The translations under genes were made by a program, and so were the position numbers. This document shows positions 33,385 through 45,809 of a stretch of 64,000 nucleotides of DNA, piece by piece. The notes under the pieces were generated by a model, which saw only the letters and a program-made list of their open reading frames with translations, searched no databases and was not told the DNA's origin. This stretch comes from Rehmannia glutinosa. Lineage: Eukaryota; Streptophyta; Magnoliopsida; Lamiales; Orobanchaceae. Position 1 is the first letter of the stretch. Each line of letters opens with the position of its first letter. The stretch spans positions 87,062,616 through 87,126,615 of the forward strand of contig CM071924.1 of assembly GCA_016081115.2 (NCBI GenBank). Direction: 5' to 3'.

Positions 33385-34893
33385 TATTCTCGCTATCTCG
33401 GCTATTAGTTTAGCATTTTCGACCTTGACTCTTTGTTCTCATCGGCTATGTGACTTAGAGTACTCACTCCTTAGTCACCAGTGAGTTTTGCTTTAATGGC
33501 CGTTTTCCTCATTTAATAGTGAGTGTGAGGATTTAATGTGCTCAAAATCTTTCATCATTTTGCCTAATGAATCATAAAGATCAGTGGGTGATGAAGTGTG
33601 TGTGTCACAATCACTATCACTAGAATCTGAATGAGATGAGTTAGAGTGTACATCATCTTCTTGGTCAGGTTGATCTTGTTCCTTAGCCATTAGACAGATT
33701 AAGGCTTCTTCTTCAGAGTCACTTGAGTAGTCGGTTTCACTACTCTCGAGTCTGCTTGTATCTTTCGACTTAGGTTTTGGCGACCTAAGCGACCATCATT
33801 GCCCTTTTCTTTTCTTATCTTCTTTCTCTGAAGACTTTCCTTTCTTCTTCATTCCTGTATTTATTGACTACATGATATGGACAGTCAATTGCGAAATGTC
33901 CTGGTTGTCTGCAATTCCAACACAGGTTTTCAACTTTTTGATCAGCTCTCTCATTTCTTGGGTTGTCGACTCTTTGATATTCGACCTTTTGGTACTCTGC
34001 TCTTTTTGGTGGTCTATCATCCCTTGACTTGGAGGAGAGTGTGTCTTCGGAGGATTCACCTTTGTTTCTTTTGTAGTTCTTGTTGAAGAACTTGATGAAT
34101 CTTTTAACCATTAAGGCAATTTCCTCCTAGTCAATGACTTCTTTGGTCTCGATTCTATTTCCTTCCTTGACTATGAGTGTAGCTGTTTTGGGTACAACTA
34201 TCTCCTCTTGATCCTTTCTTCTCGGCTCAAACTCATAAGCTTTGAGGTCCGAGAATAGTTCATGATTGGAGGTCTTTGATAGGTCCATTGAGTGCCTTAG
34301 AGCCATGGTCTTCATTTCCCACTCAAATTGGGAGCTCCTTAGTATCTTCATACACATCTCCTTCCTCGTGTGTATTCTTTCCCAATCTTGAGAGCTCGTT
34401 TGTGATTTCGATAAATCTAGCATCCAACCGGTCCATTGTTTCACCGCAAGCATTTTGAAGTTTTCAAATTTTTGAACAACAACGAGATAATTTATTTTCC
34501 TTAATTTGTTCGGATCCTTCACAAATTAAGGTTAATTTATCCTGATTTCTTTGTTGTCTTGCAAGATTTGACTTTGTTGAACATGGCTTTGTCCAAAGTC
34601 TTGTAAAGTATATCCTTGGCCACATTGTCAAGATTGTATCTTTTTCTGTCATCATTTGTCCATTCAACTCTTGGCTTTTCAACCATAGCTGGTCTAGGAG
34701 GAGCATCCTCCTCTTCTTCAGCTGCAGCAGCTCTCCTTGCAGCTGTGTTCACTTTTAAAATTTGTAGTGGTCCATCTTCTATTACTATCCACATTTCATC
34801 GTGTAATGCTGATAGATGAGCCTGCATACGAATTTTCCAGTCATCAAATTCTTTAATTGTGAACATAGGGATGCGTGTCAAATTTGCTTCCAT
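33385..34893 (-). pseudogene. Sirevirus gag, copy 2, truncated
   Basis: The start is the ATG at 34893. Residues 1-118 are open (MEANLTRIPMFTIKEFDDWK onward) with the DUF4219/UBN2-type gag N-terminus, then WTNDDRKRYNLDNVAKDILY. Later blocks lie in other frames at 34522-34127. 34111-33815 contains an intact CCHC knuckle (CWNCRQPGHFAIDC), and 33690-33493 contains an acidic Ser/Asp-rich stretch. Several frameshifts break it, and it stops short of the protease. Each block matches gag of copy 1 (8300-10569) in the same order. Confidence 0.8.
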
Positions 34894-35004
34894 GATAGTA
34901 ACTTTGCTAAATAAAAGAGTTTTGAAAGATCAAGTGCTAAAGCAAGCTTTGAAAGATTGTAGATCTAGTTCAGTAACCAGTGCGGAAGGCTCAATGAACC
35001 AACT

Positions 35005-35016
35005 GCTCTGATACCA
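35005..35016 (-). other. Primer-binding site, copy 2
   Basis: Minus strand TGGTATCAGAGC, a perfect match to the plant initiator-Met tRNA primer site, two bases from the LTR end ...GGGACCTACA. Confidence 0.9.
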
Positions 35017-35018
35017 CT

Positions 35019-36579
35019 TGTAGGTCCCAAGGGGTGTGAGTGTAAGGTTTAGAAGGGGGGTTGAATAAACCTTACCAACTTTTTGATTTAGTCCTTTTAA
35101 AATAGTTCAGAGTTAATTCTTCACAGCTAAGTCCTTGATGGATAGCTAAGTTAGTTAACCAAATGAGTTAGCCACTCAAATGACTCATTGAGTTGTTGAT
35201 AGAATAACTCACCGCTTAGTCTAAAGCTTAACTCGATTGTGATATGTTTTATTGAAAGACTTAACACCCTTAGATTTGGTTTAAGTATGTTTTAGTACTT
35301 GGTTTTAGCACTTTGTTAATTATCAGTTGGATAGCAAATTTATCAGCAGATATAAGATAATATGCGACTGAAGTCTTTGAAATGTAAATGACACAATTTT
35401 ATAGAGGTTCGAAGATGGGGTAATTCTTCTAATCATCTCTTCTACAACTCCTGGAGGAATCCACTAAGTATTGATCAGAGTACAAAGTGGTTATTAGTCC
35501 AGATGCAAGTCTTGATCACTCAGCTGACTTGATCTTTTGGGACTCAGTCTGGAGATGGGTCACGCATTGGCTTCTCGTGCGACTCGGCTTCTTCACGGGC
35601 ATTGCTTTGCTACTACAACTCACTTGCTCAAGCTTCTTAGATTTGATCACGAAGACTTCCAAGAACTTAAGACTGGTTCGACCTTGAACCTTTCTACAAT
35701 CCTCTGTGGAATGTAGACCCCTTTGATTCTTCAAATGTTTCATCTTCAACTGATTGAGTCGTCTTTCCTTCACGGGTAAGTGTTGGATTGATTTCCTTCA
35801 AGTTACGCTTGAGGATTAAGCTTGAATGACTTGAGAATATTTTTCTGGTTATAGTTTGAATAATGGCTTGAAAGCTTGTGTTTCAGGTATGCAAGGTTAC
35901 CTTTTCTCAAATTGATTCCTCAGCCTTTTATAGTGTTCTTTTTGAAAAATCTGCCCGTTGAAGAGATAGGCTAATTTTCAAAAGACACTTGTGGTCGTTG
36001 GCTTGTCTTGTCGCAGTCCTTGAAATTGACATTTCCTCGTATCGAATGAACTTTCAACTTTTCAGAGTTCTGACACAGGTGCAGTACTTCCCACTGGTTT
36101 ATTCCTTTTGCACGCTTCTAGGACTGAGTACTTCAAGAAAGGCAGCATGGAATGTTTAAGTAACTTTCTTAACTTATGTGCAACGGATCCTTTTCAGTTG
36201 TCTTGACTTGACTGCAGTTCCTTAACTTCCCCAGATGACTTCGAGTTAGCTCCCAATCATTGGATGACTCATCTGTCACTTCAACTTGAGACTTGGCTAT
36301 CTTGAGTTGACTTGACTGACACTTCACACAACTGCATCTCAGCTGATATCTCTCCAGTCGAGTTCTTGTCTTCTCTTCCTTGCCATACTCAGCTGCCTCA
36401 TAGCGGAGTCTTCATTCTAGTCTCCAGTTGACTTCTTGCATATTTAGGCATAGCTGACTTAACTCAGCTCGAACAACCCTATCTATTACAATGTAAATTA
36501 CAAAGAAAATGGGGTGCCAACTTTCTAGTCTAAGTTTTACATGGCATTCATCAAAATCTAAACAATAAATTTCCCAACA
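35019..36579 (-). repeat. Sirevirus LTR shared by two internal regions (1561 bp)
   Basis: The plus-strand edges are TGTAGGTCCC (35019) and TTCCCAACA (36579), the same termini as the LTR at 10699-12238. A primer-binding site lies on one side and a polypurine tract on the other. The sequence is homologous to the copy 1 LTR throughout but clearly diverged, so the two elements did not arise from one recent insertion. Confidence 0.9.
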
Positions 36580-36593
36580 ATTTCCCCCTTTTT
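36580..36593 (-). other. Polypurine tract
   Basis: Minus strand AAAAAGGGGGAAAT directly before the LTR start TGTTGGGAA. It primes plus-strand DNA synthesis in LTR retrotransposons and identifies this LTR as a 3' LTR for the region to its right. Confidence 0.85.
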
Positions 36594-39500
36594 GATGATG
36601 CCAAAACTTAAAACATTCATTCAGAAATTAAATAGCAAAGATACATACAAGTAGTGCAGTAACAGAGAATGTATGTGTAGAATCAATCTTTTTATTGATC
36701 ATAACATTCTTGTCCTTTACACCGCTGTTTACAAAGTGTATCAGAGCAAACATCTATGTCTACGCAAAAAAGAAATTACAAATTTCATATTCAATGTACA
36801 GAGGACTTACATATTTATGTATTTACAATAGTAAACTACATGAAGGGGTGGACAGCAACACTTCATCTCCTTCGTTGCCTCCTTCTTTCTTCTTCAGCTC
36901 TTTCGTCCTCTGTCCCCTTTCTCTTTTTCTCTTCTTCAGCTGCCTTCTTTTTCTCATAGGCTCTTTTGGCAGCATCGTCTTTTCTTTTCCTTTCTTGTCT
37001 TCGCTGATGCTCTTCCCACATCTTATCCTGCTTTCTGTTTTCTTCTTCTAGCCTCTTTGCATATTCAGCATTTTTCCTGGCCACTTCCATATTGGCTACT
37101 ACGTCATATCTAGCCCAATAGATCCCTCATTTCTTCCCTGGATCTATGTATTCTATATTTTTGGTTAGAGGTCTAGGTCTGAAACTTCTTCCTCCACTGC
37201 TTCTTCCTCTACCTCTGGGTGTGTATTGTACTGGGGCCTTCTTCTTCCTGTTTGAGTGACCAAGAGTGAGTTATCCAGATGGCTGCTGCTACTGTAAGCT
37301 TTTTCGCATAGCTTGAGGCCTTTTTCCCAATACAAGTCCCAGGCTTGGGCCATGGACATATTCTCGAAGTATCCCTCGGATTCGAGCGTTTTGAATTCAT
37401 CAACTGATCTTGGCTCGCTTCCGACATCTGAAATGGCGTCAGTGTCTCTGCCTATTGGAATGCCTCCATATTGTTTCAGTATATCCATCACTCGGGCATC
37501 CATTTTTCCTTCCACCTCCTTCATCCCTACTTCTACTATCTTCCTCTTTTCAGCCATGGGTACTGCGGGGTGTTGGAGCGGCAGAGTCACTGGAAGTTTG
37601 CTGATTATGTCAGTTGTGACAAGTCCTTGTTGAGGGGTTTTGGCAACCATCAAAGTCATGTCTTTCGAACCTTCCCCCTCAATTGATTTTCCCTTTTCTT
37701 TCCTCTGCTCTTTAGCTGTCTTTTCCTTCACAGCTGTGTCCTTCTTCTCTGCTGATTCTTCCAACTTCTTTAGGTATTCCTCTTCCCCTTTTTTGGCATC
37801 ATCAAAGGAGAGAGGAACCCCCGGGAATAGGCCAGCTAGCATGAAGTCTAGGCGACTGATAGCTGAGTTCTATTTGAAGTCTGCTGCGGAGTATGCTGCT
37901 CGAAATTCTGAGCGAGTGGCGTTGGATTCGGTTGTCACCAACTTCATTTCAGCCATAATAAGGCTGAATTTTTCATTCATGTTCTCCTCACGCAGCGAGG
38001 TTCTTTTCGATGAAATTCGCGCAGCCCATTTACGTGGTATGAGAGGTATGCATTCTATCAATGTTTTCTTGCATCCTCTTCTTCATGTTAGCATTATCAG
38101 TGCTCCAGATTAGTATCTTATTGTACAATGCTTTGAAATATCGAACTTGCTCCACGCGCATTGTCTGATGCTGTTGCCACCATTCACGGATCCTGACTAT
38201 TATTCCACGCAGACCAGCAGTAAGATTAGCATATCGGTTATCCAGCCGCATATCTAATAAGACCTGGTGCCTTTCCATCTTCTCAATCTCCGCAAATATT
38301 GCCTTGAAGACTTCTCGAACCTCAGTTGTCACCTCTGTCTCAGCTGGCGGCCAAGCAACATCAAAATTAAAATCTACTGGAACGATGGTATCTGTGGGAA
38401 TGACTGGATCAGGTCTATGGAAACGTTGTTGATCTCTAGCTGATTCTTCATCAAGATCAGGCAGCTCTAATGTGAAAGGGAAGGTTTGTTCAAACGCATC
38501 ATCACGAACATAGGGAATCTATTCAACTGTGACTTGTGGTCGTGATGTGCCTGGTTGTGTCGGTTAGCTGCGACTTTGGGAGCTTGTGATCATTGTGATT
38601 CACCTGGGTCTGTTGTGGTATTGACCCGGTGGTTGAGCCTCATTTGTCTCAACGGACCTTCGGTCTCAGCTGGTGTTTCATGTTGCGTTGTCTGGTCCTC
38701 GGCCGTATCAGTGGCGTCATCGAAAGATGATGAGATTTAGAGAGATGGCTCATCATCGAAATTGAAAGTTTGGCGAGTAGCCTTAAGATCGGACTTACTG
38801 CGTGCTTGGGAGAACATCCTCACCGAGTTTTGGATTTGCAATGGGGGATGACTCGACTTCATCTTCACCTTCGATCCCGAAAAAGTTACGTCTGGGTTGT
38901 CTTGGGAATCATGAAGGGCACTTATCTCCTTTTTGATTCATCGATGATAGTAGGAGTGATGTTCTCAGAGTGTTCCGCCTCTTCACCTCGGGAAGTCTCG
39001 GCCTCCGTAGCCTTCACTACCTCCCCGCAATCTCAATCTGCGCGGCGAGGCTCGGGCGATCCCTTCGACAATCTTAGTTGTCTTAGTGTCTTCGGTGGCA
39101 TCCACTGGAGTCTCAACTCCATGGATTGCACTTTCATTGCCAGTGTTAAACTCCCGGGCGGATCCATTCTCGTGCCTCGATTGCATCGCGGCGTCATTGG
39201 CGTCGGAAGCGGTTGGCACTTCAATCGAGACAGTCTCAACCGCCTGCGAGCCTCGTTAGTGACAACTTGTTGTGTATCTGTTTGTCTTTCCTTCTCCACT
39301 TCGCCTCCTAGATTCGTTGTGGAGTCACCGCAGATTCTCCGACCTAGGCCTAGCTGCGGTGGAGGGAGTTTCCCCTCACCAAGCACACCGAGTGAGTGAC
39401 TTGAAATGGGGTCACTCTTCTCTAGACTCTCGGTTGTTTCCTGTGAGTTGTCAGCCGTTGGGGCAGGGAGTAAGACACCTTCAGTAGGGGTTGGCTCGAC

Positions 39501-41487
39501 TTGGGTCCCCAAGTTCCCAGTTTCATCGCTAGTTCCCTTAATGCCTTCATCGTGAGTGAGTGGGAAGTGGTCGCAAAGAACAACGATTGCAATCTGCCGC
39601 ACCACTCCCATAGGATCAATCTCAGGTTGTGATTTGGAAGACTCTCCAGGGCCTTCCATCAGTTGTTGCTTATGTAGGATCCTAGATTCCCGCATGGCTT
39701 GTTGCATCTCCAATTCTTCAGTCGCAGTAGCAGGAAGCATGTCAAGATGTGGATGAGTATGATCAGTGGTTCCAGTCATAGGACATATACTGGCTTTCTC
39801 ACAAGCTTATGCTTCCTCTGCTGCCTTAGCCTGTTCGTTCTCTTTTCGAATTTGGAACATATTGATGCAGTTATCCTCATCAAGGGCTTGCAACACTATA
39901 TCAACTTCAAGGAACCTGAAGAGTTCCTCTTCCTCCTCAATAAACTCTGGGTGTCCAAACTGTACCCTAGAGTGACTCAACTTCCACTTTCTCCATTATC
40001 GCAGACTATTTTGGATGTCTGGATATAGTGGGGATATTATCGTCAAATCATCATCGTCATCTTCGCGTTGTCCTCCAGTTACAGGAATGGAGGGTAACAT
40101 GGCTTGCTGCTCTTCACCCTCAGCAGCGAATGTCGTAGGGGGGGACACAACCCTGTCAACAGGAGATTCAGCTTTCTCAGCTACTCCTTGTTCCTCAGTT
40201 GTTCTGTCTACAGCTGGGTCTTCAACTTGCCTCTGTTGATTGGCCTCAGCAGACTTGGTTGTTTCATCTATAATTTCTGGAGACTCTACTTCTCCAGCTA
40301 TCTCAGCAATTTGCTCTAGCTGAGTGGCAGACTCAGCTGTTTTCTCAAGCTCTGAACGCTTAAAGATTCTTCTTCTTTTTGTGGTTTTCACCAGAGAAAT
40401 ATCTGGTTCCACTTCCTCCAGTTCGTCGAAGGTAAATGCCTTCGCAGTTGTCTTAGAGGCAGCTGCCTTACTTGTTGTGGCAGTCATCTTCTTCTTAATC
40501 ACTGGAGAAGGGATTAACGGTACCTTCTCCTTTGCGGTGCGAGGGCGGGAGACACGCAGGCGGGGCGGAAAGTTACTCGGCTACAGGGGCAGGTGCGATT
40601 TTCTTTTTCTTTGCTGCAGGGGCAATAATCTTCTTTGCAGCTGCAGAGGCAGCCTTCTTCTTGGGAGGGGAGGAGACAGTTGTTTCTTCAGGGTCAGCTG
40701 ATTCCCCCTCACTTGTATCCGCCCTCTTGGCATAAGCTCTCTTTTGTGCTCCGGAGAGATTTGATCGGAACATCTCTTTGTTAACATGGAACGCCTTTCC
40801 ATGTCGGAGAGGAACACCTTTCACCTCCATCAACCGGCCAATCACTAGGCCATACCCCAAAGATCCTCCGAAGGATCCATCTTCCTTGAAGGACTTATTC
40901 CCAATATTTTGGCAGAGTCTGTTGTATACAAACTTAACCCAGTTTACCTTCTTCTCCTCCATGATCGCAACCATCACGATCAGTTTGGTCTTGGACAGCT
41001 GATTAAAGCTTCCAAATTTGATGTCTACACACTTGGCAACAATGTCCAATAGCTTAAGGTAATCTTCCTTCAGCAGCTTCTTATCAGTTGTTTAGACAAT
41101 CTTCGCAGCACAGTCAGGTTTGGCCACTTCCTTCCATGCAGCATCCAGGTTTACATCAGCTTCATAAATCTCCGGCACTCCTACCGCCGGTAGCAAACAG
41201 TGTTCTGCCAAGTCTTTGGCAGTGATTGTGAATTCTTTCCCGTGAACAGAGGACTTGATGCCTTCGTCGTGAACTTCAGCGTTCACATAGAACTGCGCGA
41301 CCTCCTCCACGTAGGTCATTTGAAACTCCATTGTGAGAAAGGGTTTCAGTCCAGACTTCTCCACTTTCTCTGCTATTTTCTTCACAAGGGTTTCGTCGAA
41401 CCCCTGTTTGATCATTCCTTCAAAATCCACGGTAGAACCAGTGTGGATTTGTTTACCCAACTTAACAAATTCGTAAGTAGATGCCAT
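36594..41487 (-). pseudogene. Additional ORF of Sirevirus copy 2, broken
   Basis: The start ATG at 41487 gives MASTYEFVKLGKQIHTGSTV, parallel to copy 1. An in-frame stop at 41092-41094 interrupts an otherwise continuous domain that resumes to 40573 and is followed by frame changes. Later blocks: 40502-39996 (basic and Glu-rich, KRRRIFKRSE), 39779-39033 (MQQAMRESRILHKQQ), 38332-38030, 37842-37165 (GVPLSFDDAKKGEEEYLKK, then MAEKRKIVEVGMKEVEGKMD) and 37090-36863 (Lys/Glu coiled coil with EEENRKQDKMWEEHQRRQER). If once continuous, the protein would have been around 1500 residues. The N-terminal region is PF20167-like by eye. The function is unknown. Confidence 0.7.
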
Positions 41488-41599
41488 TTCTTGAAGATTT
41501 ACCGAACGAAACTTGAAAAAGTGCTTTGAAAATCTATAAGGTTTCGAGAGAGAAATTTCTTTCTTTGCTTTTGGGAGAGATGAACAGTTTGTGTAAAGT

Positions 41600-41765
41600 G
41601 AGAGAAAAACAGACGAAATGGTATATGTATGGGTTATGAAAGGACGTGCGGGCGGTTTTTGAAATTTGATCGAGATCAACGGCTCAGATTTAGCACGTCG
41701 ATTAACATTTAATTTCTCGCATTTAATGCGGCAGTATTTATATCCAATCATAAGCTTAGTATTGC
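41600..41765 (-). promoter_or_regulatory. Candidate internal promoter of additional ORF, copy 2
   Basis: The TATA-like ATACATATACC (41620-41631) lies 134-145 nt upstream of the ATG at 41487, with a CT-rich leader between. The block at 41660-41760 with AGCCGTTGAT and a CCAAT-like motif is shared with copy 1 (4705-4800). Shared positions in two diverged copies are the main support. Confidence 0.45.
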
Positions 41766-41842
41766 CGGTAGCATTTCGTGGGTAGAATCCCATGTACGCA
41801 CTTCCATAAGAACACTTTAATTTTCCCCGGGACATCTAGAGC

Positions 41843-42885
41843 CTATATCCATTTCCACATATCACGATTTGCACCCGAAGACGCCGAGTAATTATTGTCG
41901 CTGTCCTTGATAGATATTGCTACGTTGTACCCAAATTTCACTTGATACCTTCCATCCTTTGCATAATGCCATATAAGTCTGTCTGGTCTTCTCGTGGAGC
42001 ATAATGGAATCGTGCGGATTACTTGCACTTCGGCCGGGCAAAACAGTTGCTGCAACAAATCATGTTTCCACTATGTGTTGCCCTGGTCAATTAAATCTCT
42101 CACCAAATACTCTTCCCTTATCTCGCTAGGTCTAGAAAATATTTTAAAGGGAGGATGGTCCGGCAACCATTTATCTTCCCAGATCCGAATATTAGTCCCA
42201 TCTCCCACCATCCAACGGATACCTCCTTGTAATACCTTTCTACCTTCAACAATGCTTCTCCATGTATAAGATGGATTATGGTCAGTCGTAGCTTGTAGAA
42301 AGGATGTACGTGGATAGTATTTAGCCCGTAGGACTTTGGAAAGAAGGGAGCTCTCATCAGACATTAACCTCCACCTTTGTCGTGCTAGCATTGCCTCGTT
42401 AAAACATTGGATATCCCGAAAGCCCAGTCCCCCTTCCTCCTTCGGCCTGCACAACACATTTCAAGATCGCCAGTGTATCCTCTTCTCATCATTGCGTTGT
42501 CCCCACCAAAATCCAGAAATGATAGAATTTATTTGCTTGCAAATATCAGCTGGGAACATGAAACATCTCATAAGGTAGGTTGGTATTGCTTGTGCAACGG
42601 CTTGAATAAGTACCATTCGACCCGCTATTGACAAATATCTACCTTTCCAATCCTTTAGTTTTTTCCTAACACGGTCAACCACCCTCGCGAATATTTCTTT
42701 TTTTGAGCGCCCTACTGCCGCTGGCATTCCCAAATAAATCTCGTGCTTATCCACCAGCGCCACCCCCAGCTTATGTGACAGGCAGATACGTTTGTGCATT
42801 TCGACTCCTTTGCTAAACATAATCTCAGATTTTTGCAAGCTTATTTTTTGCCCAGAAGCCTTTTCATATTCAGAAATATTAATAC
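41843..42885 (-). pseudogene. L1-type LINE fragment: RT C-terminus and zf-RVT
   Basis: From 42885 the frame reads EKASGQKISLQKSEIMFSK (end of the RT thumb) and continues through YLGMPAAVGRSKKEIFARVV, the SIAGRMVLIQAVAQAIP block and FWWGQRNDEKRIHW. A nearby frame change gives LCRPKEEGGLGFRDIQCFNE and WMVGDGTNIRIWEDKWLP. Then comes RPDRLIWHYAKDGRYQVKFGY, the start of the zinc-binding region (zf-RVT). It ends abruptly at 41843. Plant L1 elements have this order. It is cut at both ends and has at least two frame breaks. Confidence 0.85.
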
Positions 42886-43186
42886 TTAAGATTTATTTTT
42901 AAACTTGTAAATTATTTTATTTTATTATTGTTTACAAAATAAATTATTTTCCTAATTTTATGCCACGTGTGTTGCTAAGTAAGGACCATGTCACCAAATT
43001 CTATCCACATAAGCATTAATTTTGCCATTTCAGCTTCAGCATTTTAGGAATATGATGTCCCCGAAATTGAGAAATATGACCAAATGTGCAATTTTTTAAA
43101 AGTTTGTGGTTGCCAAACGCCACCTCTAAAACTAGAGGACTAAAAGTGCATTTAAGCCAACTTAAAGGACCAAAAATGCAATTTTG
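42886..43186. repeat. Remnant of a MULE-type foldback end
   Basis: The right edge reads, reverse-complemented, GGCAAAATTGCATTTTTGGT and then CCTTTAAGTTGGCTT. It resembles the TIR start of the element at 30582. The left terminus is not visible. The rest is AT-rich and without coding signal. Confidence 0.45.
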
Positions 43187-43504
43187 CCGCAAGATAATAA
43201 TAACCACCCCTCCAAAAAAAAGAAAAAACAAGATAATATTAACAAAGAACAACGAGCAACATGTTTACAACGTCTCAATAAATCAAGACAAATACAGTAC
43301 TTATGTGCCTCAACAAACAAATCAATACATTCACATGCAAAGTATTACAATATCTCTAATGATACAAAAAAATCAATTAAATATTCATTACAAGCCCCAG
43401 TAGAATTCACAAACACAAACAAACTTATCAGACATGGGAAAAACAGACACAACGATACAGCCAAAACCCACTCACAAACTTCACTTAATTGCTTTGTGAT
43501 GGAA

Positions 43505-45695
43505 TTAAGCTTCAGCAGCACCTCTATTGAGAGCTCTATCCAATCTTGTCTCAAAAGGAGTAGAATGCCAATTAACTCTCTTATCCTGCGCATATATAAA
43601 GTTTTAGTATACGATTGCAAAAAAACATTAAACACTTTCTCATTTCATAAATACCTCTCTATACTTGCTGGTTGTATTCGGTATGCCCTTAAACGAAGAT
43701 GTTGAATCAGACTGCTTTTTTGAACTCGAATGATTCCAATAAGTCCCAACAGTGCCTATAATGGGCATCTCATCAGGGCTTCGACTAGGTGACTTTCTCG
43801 GGGAGTTAGATGCTGAAATTTGTCTCAGCTCCTCAACCGTCAACGCACCTAAAATCGGCCGATCTTCAAAACTCCTCACGGAAGTACACCCTTCTGACGT
43901 TGTCTTTCCAGACGTAACGGTCTCAAAGCCACTGAAACTAGCCTTCTTGGGGGACGTCGCGGTTTCAGGAGAACTCAACCAGTTTGAAAGGCTCGCGTCG
44001 ACTGCTATTTCTTGATTTGCATTTTTCTTTTGATCCGATTTTGTCTTGAAACTAAATGGTAAAGTTGGTTCTGAGCTAAAAGATAAACGAGGCGCCTCAA
44101 AATTAGTCAAGTTTTCTTTTTGAGGCTTCAGTGTATGTGTCCCTTTTGACTTTGCAGCTTTCCACTGAGAAATATTCTCTACAGGGTTGAGCACTGAATT
44201 AATATAATCACTTCTATCTCTGCCATTAGTTTTCGATCCAAATATCATAGGACTCTCTACTTCATCACTAATGGCTTGTGATGAAGGATTTCCTGTCCTA
44301 GATTCCATTGATGCAGTTAAAACCGATTCAGACCAAACATCCTGGACAGAAATCCGAGCGTCAATATCTTCATCATATTCGTCGTTGTAATCATCTTCAT
44401 CGTCCAATTCGTCCAAATCATCCAAATCGCTATCGCCATACTCTTCAGCTTCATCATCGCTGTCTCTAGCATTATGGTACCTGTGATTTGGAGGATAAGA
44501 TGCAACGCTGGACGTAATGGAATTACCTTCTTCAGATATCGACTGCGATTGACTTGATGTTTTCAAATCTTCTTGATTTTCTTTCTCGATATTTGCAGTG
44601 CACTCTGGCAGAGAATCAAGACTCTCGTGGACTGGAACATGCTCGTACGTCGTGATATTTGAGTCGAATGTAACTCTTTTCTTAGGGCTTGGACTCAGTT
44701 GCTCCACTTGCTCGGGTTTAGTTCTACACAAAAATTCAGTTAATTTCCATTAGGAAGAAACTAGATAAAATTAGCAGATGGTATTCTCAATTCAGAAAAA
44801 GAAAAGAGTTGGATAAAGCTAAAACAATCTAAATACACTGCAAACCAAATCTCTGAGTAACATCTAACAAATATATTTCCAAATGATGAATTATAACCTT
44901 CTTAAGAGTAGAGCAGAAAGTTTCAGTTCAACAAAAGAGTGCAAGAAAGTATGAAAGGCTCACCTTAATTCTGAAACCAAGTTGGTGGTTATTGTTTCTG
45001 CGGTGGACTGTTCTGCGGTGATTATATTTTCCTGCTGAACATTCTGAACTCTGTTTCTCTGTGTCAAGAATTACATCATTTGATTCAGCTCAAACTAAAA
45101 TACAGAATAGGAAAAGCGAGAAAAAGGCTTTTTTATGATCACTAATGTCAACGACAACAGAAATAAAGAGTGCCAAAACTTATAGCTTATTCAACAAGAT
45201 AAAAAAAAATAATGCAGGAGCCCATTCCACAGTCTTATTCCTTGATTTTACCAAATAAGAAAAAAGAAGAAAAGAAAATTGAAGAGTTGTTTTCTCTGTG
45301 AACAAAATATCTGCTCAACCAAACATACCAGGGACAAGATGAACAAATGAAATTTAAAATTTGATAAAATTAGACAAATTACTAAATCTTTGTCTAATCA
45401 CTGACGTCATTATCAGCAATCCATCAACAAAATCAACTCATTAATGAACACAATCAACCTGATCAAATAAAACTTATTTCTAAAATCCACAAAACCTAGA
45501 AATCTCAAAATTAATCAACAACTCTTCTCTAACATTTTCCTGCACAATCAAACAAAAAACAAACTGTAGGAACCGTAAATTAAATCAAGCTACGAAAAGA
45601 GTCTTTACTTGGCGTTGAGGGCTGCCGCGATTGATCCTCTGTTTGCGGCGTTTCTGATCCTTCGCACCACCAAAGCATCCAAGAAAACAACCCAT
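43505..45695 (-). CDS. JASON: JASON-like protein, four exons
   Basis: Exons 45609-45695, 44964-45058, 43655-44723 and 43505-43585, joined by GT-AG introns with consistent phase, encode 443 residues. The N-terminus MGCFLGCFGGAKDQKRRKQR, the acidic stretch at residues ~148-182 (DSDDEAEEYGDSDLDDLDEL), RPILGALTVEELRQIS, the Ser-Pro run ending DEMPIIGTVGTYW, and the C-terminal NWHSTPFETRLDRALN are features of the plant JASON family. In Arabidopsis, JASON maintains the organelle band between chromosome groups in male meiosis II, and its loss gives unreduced pollen. Alternative start sites there produce Golgi and plasma-membrane forms. Here Gly2-Cys3 could be lipidated (inference). No frame breaks are seen. 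The family has several members, so orthology to JASON itself rather than a paralogue is not settled. Confidence 0.9.
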
Positions 45696-45776
45696 TTTCG
45701 GAGAAGAAAACTCAAGAATACCGAGAATTTCTCTCTTTCCTTTTTCTTGATTTCAGAGAATTATTGGTTCAGATGA

Positions 45777-45809
45777 TTAGAGGACGAGTTCATGAGAAAG
45801 GGTCTCCAT
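45777..45809 (-). promoter_or_regulatory. Short upstream ORF in the JASON-like leader
   Basis: An ATG at 45809 opens an 11-codon frame (METLSHELVL and stop at 45777), 81 nt before the main ATG at 45695. Its context (AAAGATGG) is good for initiation. If the transcript starts upstream, near the CT-rich sequence around 45830-45880, this uORF could reduce or redirect initiation. Confidence 0.5.

Larger units (their letters stand above)
33385..41765 (-). mobile_element. Sirevirus copy 2: two internal regions joined by one LTR
   Basis: Read on the minus strand, the order is additional ORF (41487-36860), polypurine tract (36593-36580), LTR (36579-35019), primer-binding site (35016-35005), then gag (34893-33385). 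The LTR is therefore the 3' LTR of one element and the 5' LTR of the next. The upstream element has lost gag-pol and its 5' LTR (breakpoint near 41765, against a LINE fragment). The downstream one has lost everything after gag (breakpoint near 33385). Confidence 0.85.

Noticed and set aside
36695..37051. Hydrophobic 118-codon plus-strand frame resembling a membrane protein
   Set aside because: It is the antisense of the Lys/Glu-rich coiled-coil region of the additional ORF; antisense of K/E codons gives F/L/S-rich sequence.
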